Shown: positions 1 to 8,931 of the stretch, piece by piece
Layout of the letters: the number at the start of each line of letters is the position of its first letter
Numbering within the stretch: the first letter of the stretch is position 1
Program-made: the position numbers and the translations under genes
Source of the DNA: Sinomonas terrae
GTDB lineage: Bacteria; Actinomycetota; Actinomycetes; Actinomycetales; Micrococcaceae
Length of the DNA: 64,000 nt
Direction of reading: 5' to 3'
NCBI RefSeq assembly: GCF_022539255.1
Contig: NZ_JAKZBV010000001.1
Span: 3,348,001 to 3,412,000, forward strand
The notes under the pieces: model-generated
What the model was told of the DNA's origin: nothing
What the model saw: only the letters and a program-made list of their open reading frames with translations
Database searches by the model: none

Positions 1-1
1 G

Positions 2-1477
2 GTCCTGAAGCTCGCGACCGCGACGCCGGCGATCCTCGTGCTGCGTGGCCTGGCTCGGGGGCCCGCGCTCGACGCCTTCACGTTCTTCGAGATCTACACG
101 TTCCTTGCACTGCTGGCCGGCTTCATGAACACGTTCATGGCCGTGCGGCACACACGCGCCGAGGAGGAGTCGGGGCGCGCGGAGCTCGTCTCGGCCACGG
201 CGGCGGGCCGGTGGGCGCCCCTCGCCGCGACCGTGCTGCACGGCGTCGTGGCGAACCTCGTCCTCGCCGCGGCGGTCGCGCTGGGGTTTATGGGCGGCGG
301 CCTTGCCCCGGGCGGCTCGGTCGTGGCCGGGCTTGCGACCGGCGCCGTCGGCCTCGCGTTCCTCGGAGTCGGGCTTCTCGCGGCGGAGTTCTTCAGCACG
401 TCGCGGGCCGCCAACGGGATCTCGGCGACGCTCGTGATGGTCGCGTACCTGCTGCGTGGTTTCGGTGACGCGACGGGACCCGTGAGCCCCGACGGCATGA
501 CGATCACCGCCGCGTGGCCGAGCTGGATCTCGCCGATCGGCTGGGGCCAACAGACCTTCGCGTACACGGGCGACCGCCTCTGGCCGCTCCTGCTGCCGGT
601 GGGGCTCGCCGCGGCGTGCACCGCCGTCGTCGTCCTCATCATGTCGCGGCGCGATGTGGGGGCGAGCGTCCTGGTCGGGCGCCGAGGCCGTGGCGAGGCA
701 AGGCCCTGGCTCCGGGGACCATTTGCCCTCGCGTGGCGCCTCCAGCAGGGGTCGGTGATCGGCTGGTGTGCCGGAGGATTCGCGACCGGCCTCATCACCG
801 GTTCGCTCGGCTCGGCCATCCAGTTGACCCTCAACAGCAATTCCTCGGTCACCGCCGCGCTGCGCGAGATGATCCAGGCACAGGGCACGTCGATGACTCA
901 GCTCCTCGTCGCGGCGCTCTTCGAGATCGCGGGCGTGCTCGCTGCTGCCTGCGGCGTCCAGGCGATCCTGCGCATGCGGCAGGAGGAGGCGGCGGGAACC
1001 GCCGAGTTCGTGCTCTCGGAGCCGATTGGCCGCGTTCGCTGGCTCGGAAGCTTCATGGGGCTCGGCGCGGTCTCGGTCGTGCTCGTGATGGCGTTCACCG
1101 CCCTCGGCGCGTGGCTCTCGCTCGTCGCCTCCGGGGACACTTCGACCGCCGTCGGCGACGTGTGGGCAACCGCCTTCGCGCAGCTGCCCGCAGCGCTCAT
1201 CTACCTCGCGCTCCCCGCCGTCGTCTTCGTCGTGTGGCCACGCGCGACCATCCCGCTCGGCTGGGCTCTGCTGGGGCTCGGGGTGGTACTCGGGGTCTAC
1301 GGCGGAATGATCGGCCTCGACCAGAAGATCGTGGACCTCTCGCCGTTCACTCACACCCCCGTCGTCACCGACACGGGCACCGACTGGAGCGGCGGCTTCT
1401 GGATGCTGGGGATCGCGGCCGTCATTGCACTGATCGCGCTCGTGAGCGTGCCGCGTAGAGAGGTGGGCACCGCATGA
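2..1477 (+). CDS. ABC-2 type exporter permease, 5-prime end outside window
   Basis: Membrane permease of a two-gene ABC exporter of the drug or polyketide-antibiotic type; the ATPase and the true start lie upstream, since the frame is open to the first base of the window. About 491 residues are visible. The sequence contains two similar halves, each with about six hydrophobic helices, separated by a basic cytoplasmic segment near residue 220 (around SRRDVGASVLVGRRGRG), the usual layout for this roughly 530-residue family. Its stop overlaps the start of the following MarR-like gene (ATGA), so the two are translated together. The substrate cannot be told from sequence. A GTG at position 38 is in frame but is unlikely to be the natural start because coding sense continues before it. 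Confidence 0.8.
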   Translation, partial: VLKLATATPAILVLRGLARGPALDAFTFFEIYTFLALLAGFMNTFMAVRHTRAEEESGRAELVSATAAGRWAPLAATVLHGVVANLVLAAAVALGFMGGGLAPGGSVVAGLATGAVGLAFLGVGLLAAEFFSTSRAANGISATLVMVAYLLRGFGDATGPVSPDGMTITAAWPSWISPIGWGQQTFAYTGDRLWPLLLPVGLAAACTAVVVLIMSRRDVGASVLVGRRGRGEARPWLRGPFALAWRLQQGSVIGWCAGGFATGLITGSLGSAIQLTLNSNSSVTAALREMIQAQGTSMTQLLVAALFEIAGVLAAACGVQAILRMRQEEAAGTAEFVLSEPIGRVRWLGSFMGLGAVSVVLVMAFTALGAWLSLVASGDTSTAVGDVWATAFAQLPAALIYLALPAVVFVVWPRATIPLGWALLGLGVVLGVYGGMIGLDQKIVDLSPFTHTPVVTDTGTDWSGGFWMLGIAAVIALIALVSVPRREVGTA

Positions 1478-1938
1478 GTGAACCTGTTAGGATGCCCGAT
1501 TCCGCCGAAACCTCCGCGGCCGTCCTCGCGGCCGCGGGGTTCCCCAAGATGCCGGCCCGGGCGCTCATGGCGCTCGTCGTGTCCCCGGACGGCGCGCTGA
1601 CCGCGGCCGAGCTCGGTGAAATCCTCGCAGCCAGCCCCGCAGCCGTCTCCGGAGCGGTCCGATACCTTCAGACCGTCGGGTTCGTGCACCGTGTCTCCCA
1701 GCCTGGCAGCCGCCGCGACCGCTACGCCCTCCCCGAGAACGCCTGGTACATCGCGTCCCTCAGGCAGAACCCCGTGTACGAGCGGCTCGCCGACCTCGCG
1801 GAAACGACTGCCTCGGCCCTCCCCGAGGATTCGGCAGAACGGGCTCGGGTCGACGAGATGGGCCGGTTCTACCGATTCCTCATGGCCCGGTTGCCCGAGC
1901 TTCTCGACGAGTGGGAGACCGCGCGGCTCAAGGTCTAG
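1474..1938 (+). CDS. MarR/GbsR-like winged-helix transcriptional regulator
   Basis: A 154-residue protein with a central winged-helix region (about residues 25-90: PARALMALVVSPDGALTAAE, then LGEILAASPAAVSGAVRYLQ) and the basic wing GSRRDRY. The C-terminal helix (MGRFYRFLMARLPELLDEW) is a plausible dimerisation helix. The start ATG overlaps the stop of the exporter permease by four bases, so it is most likely a local repressor of that exporter, as is common for MarR-type genes beside drug pumps. The ligand is unknown. The GbsR-versus-MarR assignment is by eye. Confidence 0.8.
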   Translation: MSEPVRMPDSAETSAAVLAAAGFPKMPARALMALVVSPDGALTAAELGEILAASPAAVSGAVRYLQTVGFVHRVSQPGSRRDRYALPENAWYIASLRQNPVYERLADLAETTASALPEDSAERARVDEMGRFYRFLMARLPELLDEWETARLKV

Positions 1939-2037
1939 GCGTTTGCCCGAATGCTGCGACGGCGCGTCGCGTTCCCGCCCGGTCGGCGCCCCGCTCCCGA
2001 GCTTTACGCCGCACCCCCGCTCTCGGGGCTTCCTGCC

Positions 2038-2133
2038 CGCTCCCGCCCGGTTGTGTTTTCCCAATCAGTCGGAATCGCGGCGTGTCTCGCGCGACACCTA
2101 TTGGGGCGCCTCACAAACGGGCTGGATCGCGCC
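2038..2133 (+). repeat. 98-bp dispersed element, copy R1
   Basis: Starts CGCTCCCGCCCGGTTGTG, continues TTTTCCCAATCAGTCGGA and GCGGCGTGTCTCGC, and ends AAACGGGCTGGATCGCG. The first and last about 18 bases are imperfect inverted repeats of each other. An inner palindrome GTGTCTCGCGCGACAC sits in the middle. About nine of ten positions match copy R2, which lies 105 bp downstream. It has no coding capacity. The family is not one I can name. Confidence 0.75.
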
Positions 2134-2238
2134 GTGCCTCGCAAGCAACAGGCCGCTGGACCGAGAACCCAGCTGAGTGGCGCCACTTCTGCGCGACACG
2201 GGCGACCCGCAGCTCGGCCGCTGACAGGGCGACGCGTC

Positions 2239-2336
2239 GCGTTCCCGCCCGGTTGAGTTTTCCCAATCAGTCGGAATCGCGGCGTGTCTCGCGTGACACC
2301 TGTTGGGGCGCCGCGGAAACGGGCTGGAGCGCGGCG
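2239..2336 (+). repeat. 98-bp dispersed element, copy R2
   Basis: Same order of blocks as R1: CGTTCCCGCCCGGTTGAG, then TTTTCCCAATCAGTCGGA, GCGGCGTGTCTCGC, and the end AAACGGGCTGGAGCGCGG. Same orientation as R1, making a direct pair around a 105-bp spacer. The ends pair as CCGCGCTCC(A/C)GCCCG-type arms. Confidence 0.75.
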
Positions 2337-2439
2337 GATCGGGCGAGACACGGCTTCGGCATCCCTAGAAGCGGGACAGCACCCTCGCTAGCGTGGCTCG
2401 TGAACGTCGTCGAGCGCACGGCACGGGAGGAGACTGCTC

Positions 2440-3090
2440 ATGGCACGGATCGCGGTCATCGGGGGGCACGGGAAGGTGGCACTGAGGCTCGAACCGCTGC
2501 TCGCCGGACGAGGGGACTTCGTGAGTGCGGTCATCCGCAATCGGGACCAGACCACGGAGGTGACGACTGCTGGGGCGCATCCGGTCGTGGCCGATGTCGA
2601 GCAGCTCGACACCGAGCAGCTGGCCGAGCTGCTCCATGGCCATGACGCCGTCGTGTGGTCGGCAGGCGCAGGCGGTGGAAGCCCGGCTCACACCTATGCG
2701 GTCGACCGCGACGCGGCCATCCGGTCCATGGATGCCGCAGCGAACGCGGGCGTGCAGCGGTACGTCATGGTTTCGTACCTGGGGGCACGGAAGGAGCACG
2801 GGATCTCCCCCGACCACGCGTTCTTCCCCTACGCAGAGGCCAAGGCAGCGGCCGACGAGTACCTCCGGGGCACCTCTCTCGAATGGACGATCGTTGCGCC
2901 GAGCACCCTCACGCTCAATCCGGGCTCGGGAAGAATCCAGCTCGCAGATCACACCGGCCCAGGGAACGTCAGCAGGGACGATGTGGCCGCGGTCGTCGCC
3001 GCGGTCCTCGAGATGCCGAATACTGTGGGAAAGTTCATCGGCTTCAATCAGGGCGAAACGCTCATCACGGACGCCCTCGCATCGCTCTGA
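2440..3090 (+). CDS. NAD(P)-binding oxidoreductase, atypical SDR (NmrA/YwnB-like)
   Basis: A 216-residue single-domain Rossmann protein. The dinucleotide-binding turn is GGHGKVALRLEP at residues 8-19, a variant of the GxxGxxG motif with Ala in the last position, as in atypical short-chain dehydrogenases. The YAEAK segment near residue 131 is at the place of the YxxxK active-site motif, but the classical catalytic set cannot be confirmed. The ribosome binding site GGAGG lies about 10 bases upstream of the ATG. It precedes a dihydrofolate-reductase-like gene by 30 bp and both may be one transcript. The substrate is unknown; several members of this group are redox sensors or quinone reductases. 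Confidence 0.8.
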   Translation: MARIAVIGGHGKVALRLEPLLAGRGDFVSAVIRNRDQTTEVTTAGAHPVVADVEQLDTEQLAELLHGHDAVVWSAGAGGGSPAHTYAVDRDAAIRSMDAAANAGVQRYVMVSYLGARKEHGISPDHAFFPYAEAKAAADEYLRGTSLEWTIVAPSTLTLNPGSGRIQLADHTGPGNVSRDDVAAVVAAVLEMPNTVGKFIGFNQGETLITDALASL

Positions 3091-3120
3091 ATCCGCAACG
3101 CCGCCCTCAAGGAGGAGGCC

Positions 3121-3678
3121 ATGGCCAAGCTCATCTACTCCGCGATCACATCGGTCGACGGCTACATCGCCGACCGCGACGCTGAATTCGGCTGGGCGGT
3201 GCCTGACGAAGAACTGCACGCGTTCGTCAATGACCTCCTCCGGCCGGTGGGCACCTATTTGTATGGGCGCCGGATGTTCGAGGTGATGAAGGTGTGGGAA
3301 GACCCGAAGTTCGCCGCGGAGGGCTCGCCCGCCGTCGCCGATTTCTCCCAACTGTGGCGTGCCGCGGACAAGATCGTGTTCTCGGGGACGCTGTCAGAAG
3401 CGGACACCGCGCGCACCCGTATCGAGCCGCGCTTCGACCCAGCCTCGATCCGACAGCTGAAGGAAGCCGCTGCGACCGACCTCGTGATCGGTGGCGGCAC
3501 TCTGGCCGCGCCCGCCTTTGCCGCAGGACTCATCGACGAGGTCCACCTGTTCCCTGCACCCGTTTCCGTCGGCGGCGGGACGGCGGCGATGCCCGGCTTC
3601 CGCGTGGACCTCGAACTCGTCGATGCACGCAGGTTTTCTAGCGGGTTCGCCCACCTGCACTACCGCGTCCGGGCATGA
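3121..3678 (+). CDS. Dihydrofolate reductase / RibD C-terminal family protein
   Basis: 185 residues. The start MAKLIYSAITSVDGYIAD matches the first strand and SxDGxxA motif of the RibD_C/DHFR-like fold, and GGGTLAAPAFAAGLIDEVHL matches the conserved GG..L...LIDE segment (about residues 123-143). These small proteins (YyaP/YqjY type) bind NADPH, but most have no proven substrate. AAGGAGGAGG immediately before the ATG is a strong ribosome binding site. It follows the SDR gene closely. Confidence 0.85.
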   Translation: MAKLIYSAITSVDGYIADRDAEFGWAVPDEELHAFVNDLLRPVGTYLYGRRMFEVMKVWEDPKFAAEGSPAVADFSQLWRAADKIVFSGTLSEADTARTRIEPRFDPASIRQLKEAAATDLVIGGGTLAAPAFAAGLIDEVHLFPAPVSVGGGTAAMPGFRVDLELVDARRFSSGFAHLHYRVRA

Positions 3679-3712
3679 AGCTGCGTCGCGCCACGAAGGA
3701 GTTCAAGCGCCC

Positions 3713-5092
3713 GTGACAACCGACGTGACCAATCCCCTTCAAGTCATCGAGGAATTGCGGGCCGCGTTGCCTGGCCGAGTGGAGACCGACGCCAAACTCC
3801 TCCTGGCCTGCACTTCCGACCGATCCGGCCACCGCTCCGCAGGAGTTCCGCTCGCCGTCGTCTATCCGCGGAGCATCGAGGACGTGCAAGCGGTGTGCCG
3901 GATCGCGTCGTCGTCCGGGACCCCCATCGTGCCCCGTGGCGCTGGGACCGGTCTGGCGGGTGGGGCGATCGCGGGACCGGGCGAGATCGCGCTTTCGATG
4001 CGGGACATGGACCAAGTCCTTGAGATCTCGGAGGAGAACTGGCTTGCTGTCGTCCAGCCGGGAATCCTCAACGGGGACCTCAACCGCATGCTCGCGGCGC
4101 ACGGGCTGTGGTGGGCGCCAGACCCGGCGAGCAAGGACATCTCGACGGTCGGCGGCAACATCGCGATGAACGCTGGCGGACTGCTGTGCGCCAAGTACGG
4201 CGTAACGCGTGAGGCGGTGCTCGCGCTGAAGGTCGTGCTGGCCGACGGACGCCTCATCTCGCTCGGCCACCGGACCGTCAAGGGAGTCACCGGCTATGAC
4301 CTGTGCGCCCTCCTGATCGGTTCCGAAGGCACTCTCGGCATCATCGTCGAATGCACCCTCAAGCTTCGGCCTCTCGTGCAAGGCGAGATTGTGACGATCG
4401 GAGCGTTTTTCGATTCGGTGGAATCGGCCGCGGGAGCGGCGTCCGACGTGACGAAGAACGGCCACGTCCCAGCGATCATGGAGCTCATGGACCGCCGCAC
4501 CCTCGAGTGCGTGGGCCAGTTCACCGGGGAGGACTTGGTGGGTCGGGGCGACGCGTACCTCCTGATCCAGTGCGACGGCGACGGCGCGATGACGACGGCG
4601 CAACGCATCACCGACCTGATCCACGCGGCAGGCGGCCGAGCCCAGACCACAGCCGACCCCACCGAATCCCAGCGCCTCGTCGATCTGCGACGCCAAGCCT
4701 TTCCCGCGATGGAGACGCTGGGCCACGTGCTCGTCGAAGACATCGCCGTTCCGCGGGACCGCCTCAGCGAAGCATTCGCCAAGGTCCGCGAACTCGAGGA
4801 GCGGTACGGACTCGTCATACCGACGGCGTGCCACGCCGGAGACGGCAACCTGCACCCGACCTTTGTCTTCGAGGGAGAGACAGTTCCCGAGGAGGTGTGG
4901 ACGGCGGCGGGAGAGCTGTTCGCTCACGCGCTCGAACTCGGCGGGACCCTCACGGGGGAACACGGCATCGGCGTCCTCAAACGAGCTTGGCTCGCGGACG
5001 AACTCGGCCCCGCGCAGTACGAGCTTCAACGGCAGATCAAGGCGGTCTTCGACCCCGCGAACATCCTCAATCCGGGCAAAGTGTTCGGCTGA
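3713..5092 (+). CDS. FAD-linked oxidase, GlcD / D-lactate dehydrogenase-like
   Basis: 459 residues from a GTG start preceded by GAAGGA; the open frame reaches further upstream but only overlaps the previous gene. An FAD_binding_4 domain is seen at about residues 35-170 (PRGAGTGLAGGAIA, VGGNIAMNAGG, VKGVTGYDL, IGSEGTLG), followed by the FAD-oxidase C-terminal domain with the metal-site motif CHAGDGNLHPTF and the end motif TGEHGIGVLKR. This is the pattern of flavoenzymes that oxidise D-2-hydroxyacids such as glycolate, D-lactate or D-2-hydroxyglutarate. No GlcE or GlcF partner is adjacent, so it may be a single-subunit enzyme. The exact substrate cannot be told. Confidence 0.85.
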   Translation: MTTDVTNPLQVIEELRAALPGRVETDAKLLLACTSDRSGHRSAGVPLAVVYPRSIEDVQAVCRIASSSGTPIVPRGAGTGLAGGAIAGPGEIALSMRDMDQVLEISEENWLAVVQPGILNGDLNRMLAAHGLWWAPDPASKDISTVGGNIAMNAGGLLCAKYGVTREAVLALKVVLADGRLISLGHRTVKGVTGYDLCALLIGSEGTLGIIVECTLKLRPLVQGEIVTIGAFFDSVESAAGAASDVTKNGHVPAIMELMDRRTLECVGQFTGEDLVGRGDAYLLIQCDGDGAMTTAQRITDLIHAAGGRAQTTADPTESQRLVDLRRQAFPAMETLGHVLVEDIAVPRDRLSEAFAKVRELEERYGLVIPTACHAGDGNLHPTFVFEGETVPEEVWTAAGELFAHALELGGTLTGEHGIGVLKRAWLADELGPAQYELQRQIKAVFDPANILNPGKVFG

Positions 5093-5129
5093 GGCTTGCT
5101 TCTGACCCGAACGTACTCATCATGGCCTC

Positions 5130-5489
5130 ATGGGAACCGTGACGGACTACCTTGCGACCTTGTCTGGGCCGAACCGAGAGACGCTCGAGAGAGTGGTGGC
5201 GATAGCCCGTGAGGTCGTGCCTGACGCGACCGAGGGCACGAGCTACTCGATGCCCGCGCTCATGGTCCACGGCAAGGCATTCCTCAGCGCCCTCGAGACC
5301 AAGAAGCATCTGGCGATCTATCCGTTCAGCGGTCAGATTTTCCCACGGATCGCGGACAGGCTCGAGGGCTTCGACTGGGCGCCGGGGACGCTACGGTTCT
5401 CGGCCGCCCACCCCGTTCCGGACGATGTGCTCCGCGAGATCGTCTCGCTCCGAGTCGCGGATATCGAAGCCAAGCTGACGCAGAAATGA
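5130..5489 (+). CDS. DUF1801 / YdhG-like small protein
   Basis: 119 residues with the family features: DYLATLSGPNRETLERVVAI at the N-terminus, a YSMPALMVHGKAFLSALETK strand segment, and an FPRIADRLEGFDWAPGTLRF region. DUF1801 proteins adopt a YdhG-like fold, related to the Bacillus frataxin-type iron chaperone; a role in iron handling is possible but not shown here. The ribosome binding site is weak. It is 37 bp behind the FAD oxidase, perhaps in the same transcript. Confidence 0.8.
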   Translation: MGTVTDYLATLSGPNRETLERVVAIAREVVPDATEGTSYSMPALMVHGKAFLSALETKKHLAIYPFSGQIFPRIADRLEGFDWAPGTLRFSAAHPVPDDVLREIVSLRVADIEAKLTQK

Positions 5490-5608
5490 TGCTTCCCCGA
5501 CCCCTGTTTGCAGCCTGGCTGGACTACTCTCCGGTTAGCCGCTAGTTCATCTTCCCGTGATCTAATTCTGGGGGTGCCCACCCCTAGCACACGGCGCAGA
5601 GAGCAGGA

Positions 5609-7798
5609 ATGATGGCGGACGCGAGCGTTCCCGAAGGCCAGTACTGGTTCGTCGGGTCGTACTACTCGGACCGGGACCCGCAGGACCAGACCGACCGGTT
5701 CCTGGCCGAGGGAATCTGGGAGAACGGCTTCGAAGACCGCTATCTCGAGACCGTCAAGTCCATGAAGGCCGGCGATCAGATCGCCATCAAGTCCACCTAT
5801 GTCCGCAAGGACGGGCTGCCCTTCGACCCCCGTGGCCATGCTGTGCCGGTACTGAGCATCAAGGCGATCGGCGTCGTCACGTCCAACCCCGGCGACGGCA
5901 GGCGCGTCGAGGTTGACTGGACACGCCTCCAGAAGCCGCGCGAGTGGTACTTCTACACCGGCCGCCACACCATCTGGAAGGTCACTCCGAGCCACTGGAT
6001 GCGCGAGGCCCTCATCCGCTTCGCGTTCTGGAAGGAACCCCAGGACGTCGAGAGGTTCCGCAACGACCCGGCGTGGGCCAAGCGATTTGCCGACGCCGAT
6101 CCGAAGCCCGAGCAGCGCTTCGCCTGGACAGCGTTCTATGAGGAGATGGCGACGGCGCTGCTCGCCTACCGCGGCCGCCGCCCCGAACTCCTCGCGCATC
6201 TCACGGACATGCAGGAGCGGCACGAAGAACTCGGCTTCCTCGTGGACCGAGACCGCCGTGACAACCCCATGCCCCTCCGCGACATCTGCCCGTTCACCGT
6301 CATGGGCACTTTCAACAGAGGCGCGACGCCGGAGAAGCGCACCGAGATCGCGGCGGGTTGGGCCGAACTCCTCGGCGTGCAGACACCTGCGCCCACGAGC
6401 TTCGACGGGATCCCGCTGCTCAACAACCAGAACTCGTGGTTCTTCCCCACCGCCGCCACGCGGCACAAGGACGACATCGACACGCTCTGGGACGTCTTCG
6501 AGGGCGCCCTCGCCGCGGCGGACTCGAGCGAGGACCATGAACGTCTCCGCTTCGCCGACGCCTACAGCCGCGCTCGGGACATCTATCGCGTGGGCACGAA
6601 ACTCACGATGGGCCTCTTCTGGATCCGCCCGTGGAACTTCGTGCCGCTTGACGGGCGCTCGCGCCAGTACCTCAAGACCGAGCTCATGCTCGATCAGGAC
6701 TTCTTCGCGGCAGACGGCATCGCGTACGTCCAGCTTCTCGACACGCTCGCGTCCAAGTTCGAGGATCCGCAGTTCGCAGTCCACTCGTTCCCCGAGCTCT
6801 CGTGGACGGCGTACCTCGAACGCGACGGCCGCGGGGCCCATGCCGAGACGGCCGAGGCACCCGAGGTCGAGGACGACGACGATCCGACGCCAGTCTCGCC
6901 GCAGGCGAGCTACACCGTGCACGACATCGTGACGGATGGCTGCTTCATCCCGGAACCAGCCCTCAACGGGTACCTCGCGCGCTGGCGGTCCAAGAAGAAC
7001 CTCATCCTCCAGGGCCCCCCGGGCACCGGCAAGACCTGGCTTGCCCGGCGGCTCGCCTACGCACTGATCGGCACGAAGGACAACAAGTCTGCCCTCCGCG
7101 CGACCCAGTTCCACCCCAACTCAAGCTACGAGGACTTCGTGCGCGGCTGGCGGCCGGGCTCGGACGGCAAGCTGACCCTTGTGGACGGCCCGTTCCTCGA
7201 GATGGTCGAACGCGCGAACGCGAACCCGGATGTGCCTCATGTCATGCTCATCGAGGAAATCAACCGCGGGAACCCGGTGCAGGTCTTCGGCGAACTCCTG
7301 ACGCTCATAGAGGCCGGGAAGCGCTCGCCCCGCGAGTCCCTCCAGCTCGCGTACCCGCGTTCGGGTTCGGAATCGGTGCACGTTCCGAGCAATCTGTACA
7401 TCATCGGCACGATGAACCTGGCCGACCGTTCGCTCGCCATCATGGACCTCGCGTTCCGCCGGCGCTTCGCCTTCGTCTCCCTTGAGCCGAACGTCAACGA
7501 TGCTTGGCAGGAGTGGATGTCGAACCGGCACAACGTGGCCGCCGAGCACCTCGAGCTGGTCCGCAGCCGCTTCCAAGCCCTCAACGAGCGCATCGCGGAC
7601 GACCCGGCGCTCGGCGGAGAGTTCCGCCTCGGCCACAGCTTCGTGACGCCGCCAGCAGAGGAGCGGGTGGCTTCCTTCCCTGACTGGTTCCGCGGAGTCG
7701 TGGACACCGAAATCGTCCCCACCCTCGAGGAGTACTGGTTCGACGATCCGGCGAAGGCTGCGGCTGCGACCGAAGCCCTCACGGAAGGACTCGTGTGA
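5609..7798 (+). CDS. mcrB: McrB-type AAA+ GTPase of a modification-dependent restriction system
   Basis: 729 residues. The first about 110 residues (WFVGSYY, then GIWENGF and a basic beta-rich stretch) look like the EVE/PUA-like DNA-recognition domain found at the N-terminus of some McrB proteins. A long middle region (about 130-430) has no assigned fold. The AAA+ domain starts near residue 440: Walker A GPPGTGKTWLARRL (469), Walker B VMLIEEINRGNP, and the McrB signature MNLADRSLAIMDLAFRRRF. McrB family NTPases use GTP and drive DNA cleavage by McrC. Two consecutive ATGs occur; the second (5612) is better spaced from AGCAGGA. The stop overlaps the GTG of mcrC. Confidence 0.88.
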   Translation: MMADASVPEGQYWFVGSYYSDRDPQDQTDRFLAEGIWENGFEDRYLETVKSMKAGDQIAIKSTYVRKDGLPFDPRGHAVPVLSIKAIGVVTSNPGDGRRVEVDWTRLQKPREWYFYTGRHTIWKVTPSHWMREALIRFAFWKEPQDVERFRNDPAWAKRFADADPKPEQRFAWTAFYEEMATALLAYRGRRPELLAHLTDMQERHEELGFLVDRDRRDNPMPLRDICPFTVMGTFNRGATPEKRTEIAAGWAELLGVQTPAPTSFDGIPLLNNQNSWFFPTAATRHKDDIDTLWDVFEGALAAADSSEDHERLRFADAYSRARDIYRVGTKLTMGLFWIRPWNFVPLDGRSRQYLKTELMLDQDFFAADGIAYVQLLDTLASKFEDPQFAVHSFPELSWTAYLERDGRGAHAETAEAPEVEDDDDPTPVSPQASYTVHDIVTDGCFIPEPALNGYLARWRSKKNLILQGPPGTGKTWLARRLAYALIGTKDNKSALRATQFHPNSSYEDFVRGWRPGSDGKLTLVDGPFLEMVERANANPDVPHVMLIEEINRGNPVQVFGELLTLIEAGKRSPRESLQLAYPRSGSESVHVPSNLYIIGTMNLADRSLAIMDLAFRRRFAFVSLEPNVNDAWQEWMSNRHNVAAEHLELVRSRFQALNERIADDPALGGEFRLGHSFVTPPAEERVASFPDWFRGVVDTEIVPTLEEYWFDDPAKAAAATEALTEGLV

Positions 7799-8922
7799 CA
7801 ACCTCGGGCTGGATGACGACGCCGGGAGGCACCGGCGTCGTCCCCGCCAGCGGGGCAGAGATCCCGGTCCGCAACGTGTGGCTCCTGCTGCTCTACGCCT
7901 CCGAGTTCTATCAGTCGGGCCCCGAGGCATTCGACGGGATTGAGGAGTACCCGGAGAAGCTGCCCGAACTGCTGGCCGAGCTGCTCGTGGCGAGCACCGA
8001 GGACCGCCTGCGGCGACCCCTCACGCCGTCGTTCGCCCGGACATCTCGTGACCTCAGCCGCGTCCGCGGTGGAATCGACACCCTGCGCACCGAGTCGCAT
8101 CAGCTGCTTTCGCGAGGGCTCGTCGCGTGCAGGTTCGACGAGCTCACGGCCGACACGCCGCGGAATCGGATGATCCGGACGGCCCTCGAATCCGTCGCGC
8201 CACTGTGCTCCGACGAGGAGCTCCCGCGGCGCTGCCGGGCTCAATCGCAGCGGCTCGCCGGGCTCGGAGTGGGCCTGCTCAACCGCCGAGCCGGCGAGCG
8301 CGACGCACAGGTGCGGATCACTCGGAACGACGCTCGCGACCGGTCCGTGCTGCTCGCCGCGAAGCTTGCCCTCGAACTCGCTCTGCCCTCCGGCTACATG
8401 ACCCCTGGCCATGGGCGCGGAGACCTGTCCGAGCGGCAGTTCCGTCACCTGTTCGAGCGGGCGGTCGGCGGCTTCTATACCGCGCACGGGACAGGCCGGG
8501 GATGGACGGTCCAGCGCGGTAGGAAGGTCGACTGGAAGGCGAGTGAGGCCACGATGGGCCTCGCAGCCGTTCTGCCCCACATGGTGACCGACGTCTGGAT
8601 CGACGACGCCGTTCGGGGCCGTCGGCTCATTCTCGACACGAAATTCGCGCCCGCACTCACGGCAGGCCGTTTCGCCAAGGTCACGCTCCGAAGCGGCCAC
8701 CTTTACGAGCTGTACACCTCCGTGCGGGCCCAGGAGACCTCGCCGGACCGGTTGGCGGCGTCCGCTGGCGGCCTGCTGCTGTACCCCGCCGTCGGTTGCT
8801 CCGTAGCGGAGTCGTTCGTGACCGCGGGGCACCGTCTGGGGGCGGCCACGGTCGATCTCTCGCTCTCCTCGGTCGAGGTCCGCGACCAGCTCATCGCGGC
8901 CGTCAAGCCCTACCTCGGCTAG
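7795..8922 (+). CDS. mcrC: McrC-type nuclease subunit (PD-(D/E)xK)
   Basis: 375 residues. The N-terminus IPVRNVWLLLLYASEFY is typical of McrC, the adaptor that contacts the McrB ring. The nuclease core lies near residues 255-290, with VTDVWIDD followed by LILDTKFAP, giving the D...(D/E)xK triad as D and DTK. The GTG start overlaps the mcrB TGA by four bases, so the subunits are made together. It converges on the HNH gene with only 9 bp between stops. The target, probably methylated or otherwise modified DNA, depends on the McrB N-terminal domain and is unknown. Confidence 0.87.
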   Translation: MTTSGWMTTPGGTGVVPASGAEIPVRNVWLLLLYASEFYQSGPEAFDGIEEYPEKLPELLAELLVASTEDRLRRPLTPSFARTSRDLSRVRGGIDTLRTESHQLLSRGLVACRFDELTADTPRNRMIRTALESVAPLCSDEELPRRCRAQSQRLAGLGVGLLNRRAGERDAQVRITRNDARDRSVLLAAKLALELALPSGYMTPGHGRGDLSERQFRHLFERAVGGFYTAHGTGRGWTVQRGRKVDWKASEATMGLAAVLPHMVTDVWIDDAVRGRRLILDTKFAPALTAGRFAKVTLRSGHLYELYTSVRAQETSPDRLAASAGGLLLYPAVGCSVAESFVTAGHRLGAATVDLSLSSVEVRDQLIAAVKPYLG

Positions 8923-8931
8923 CGCCATCGC

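Larger units (their letters stand above)
1939..2439. other. 500-bp intergenic region carrying two copies of a dispersed element
   Basis: No credible gene is seen here. The region holds two about 98-bp copies of the dispersed element (2038-2133 and 2239-2336), and a lone fragment of its left end (GCGTTCCCGCCCGGT near 1969-1983). The rest is GC-rich sequence without a recognised motif. The promoter of the oxidoreductase at 2440 presumably lies in the last 90 bases. Short open frames across the region are translations of the repeats. Confidence 0.6.

Noticed and set aside
2038..2336. Insertion sequence or phage attachment sites
   Set aside because: The elements are about 98 bp, have no transposase or integrase nearby, and no clear target duplication could be seen by eye.
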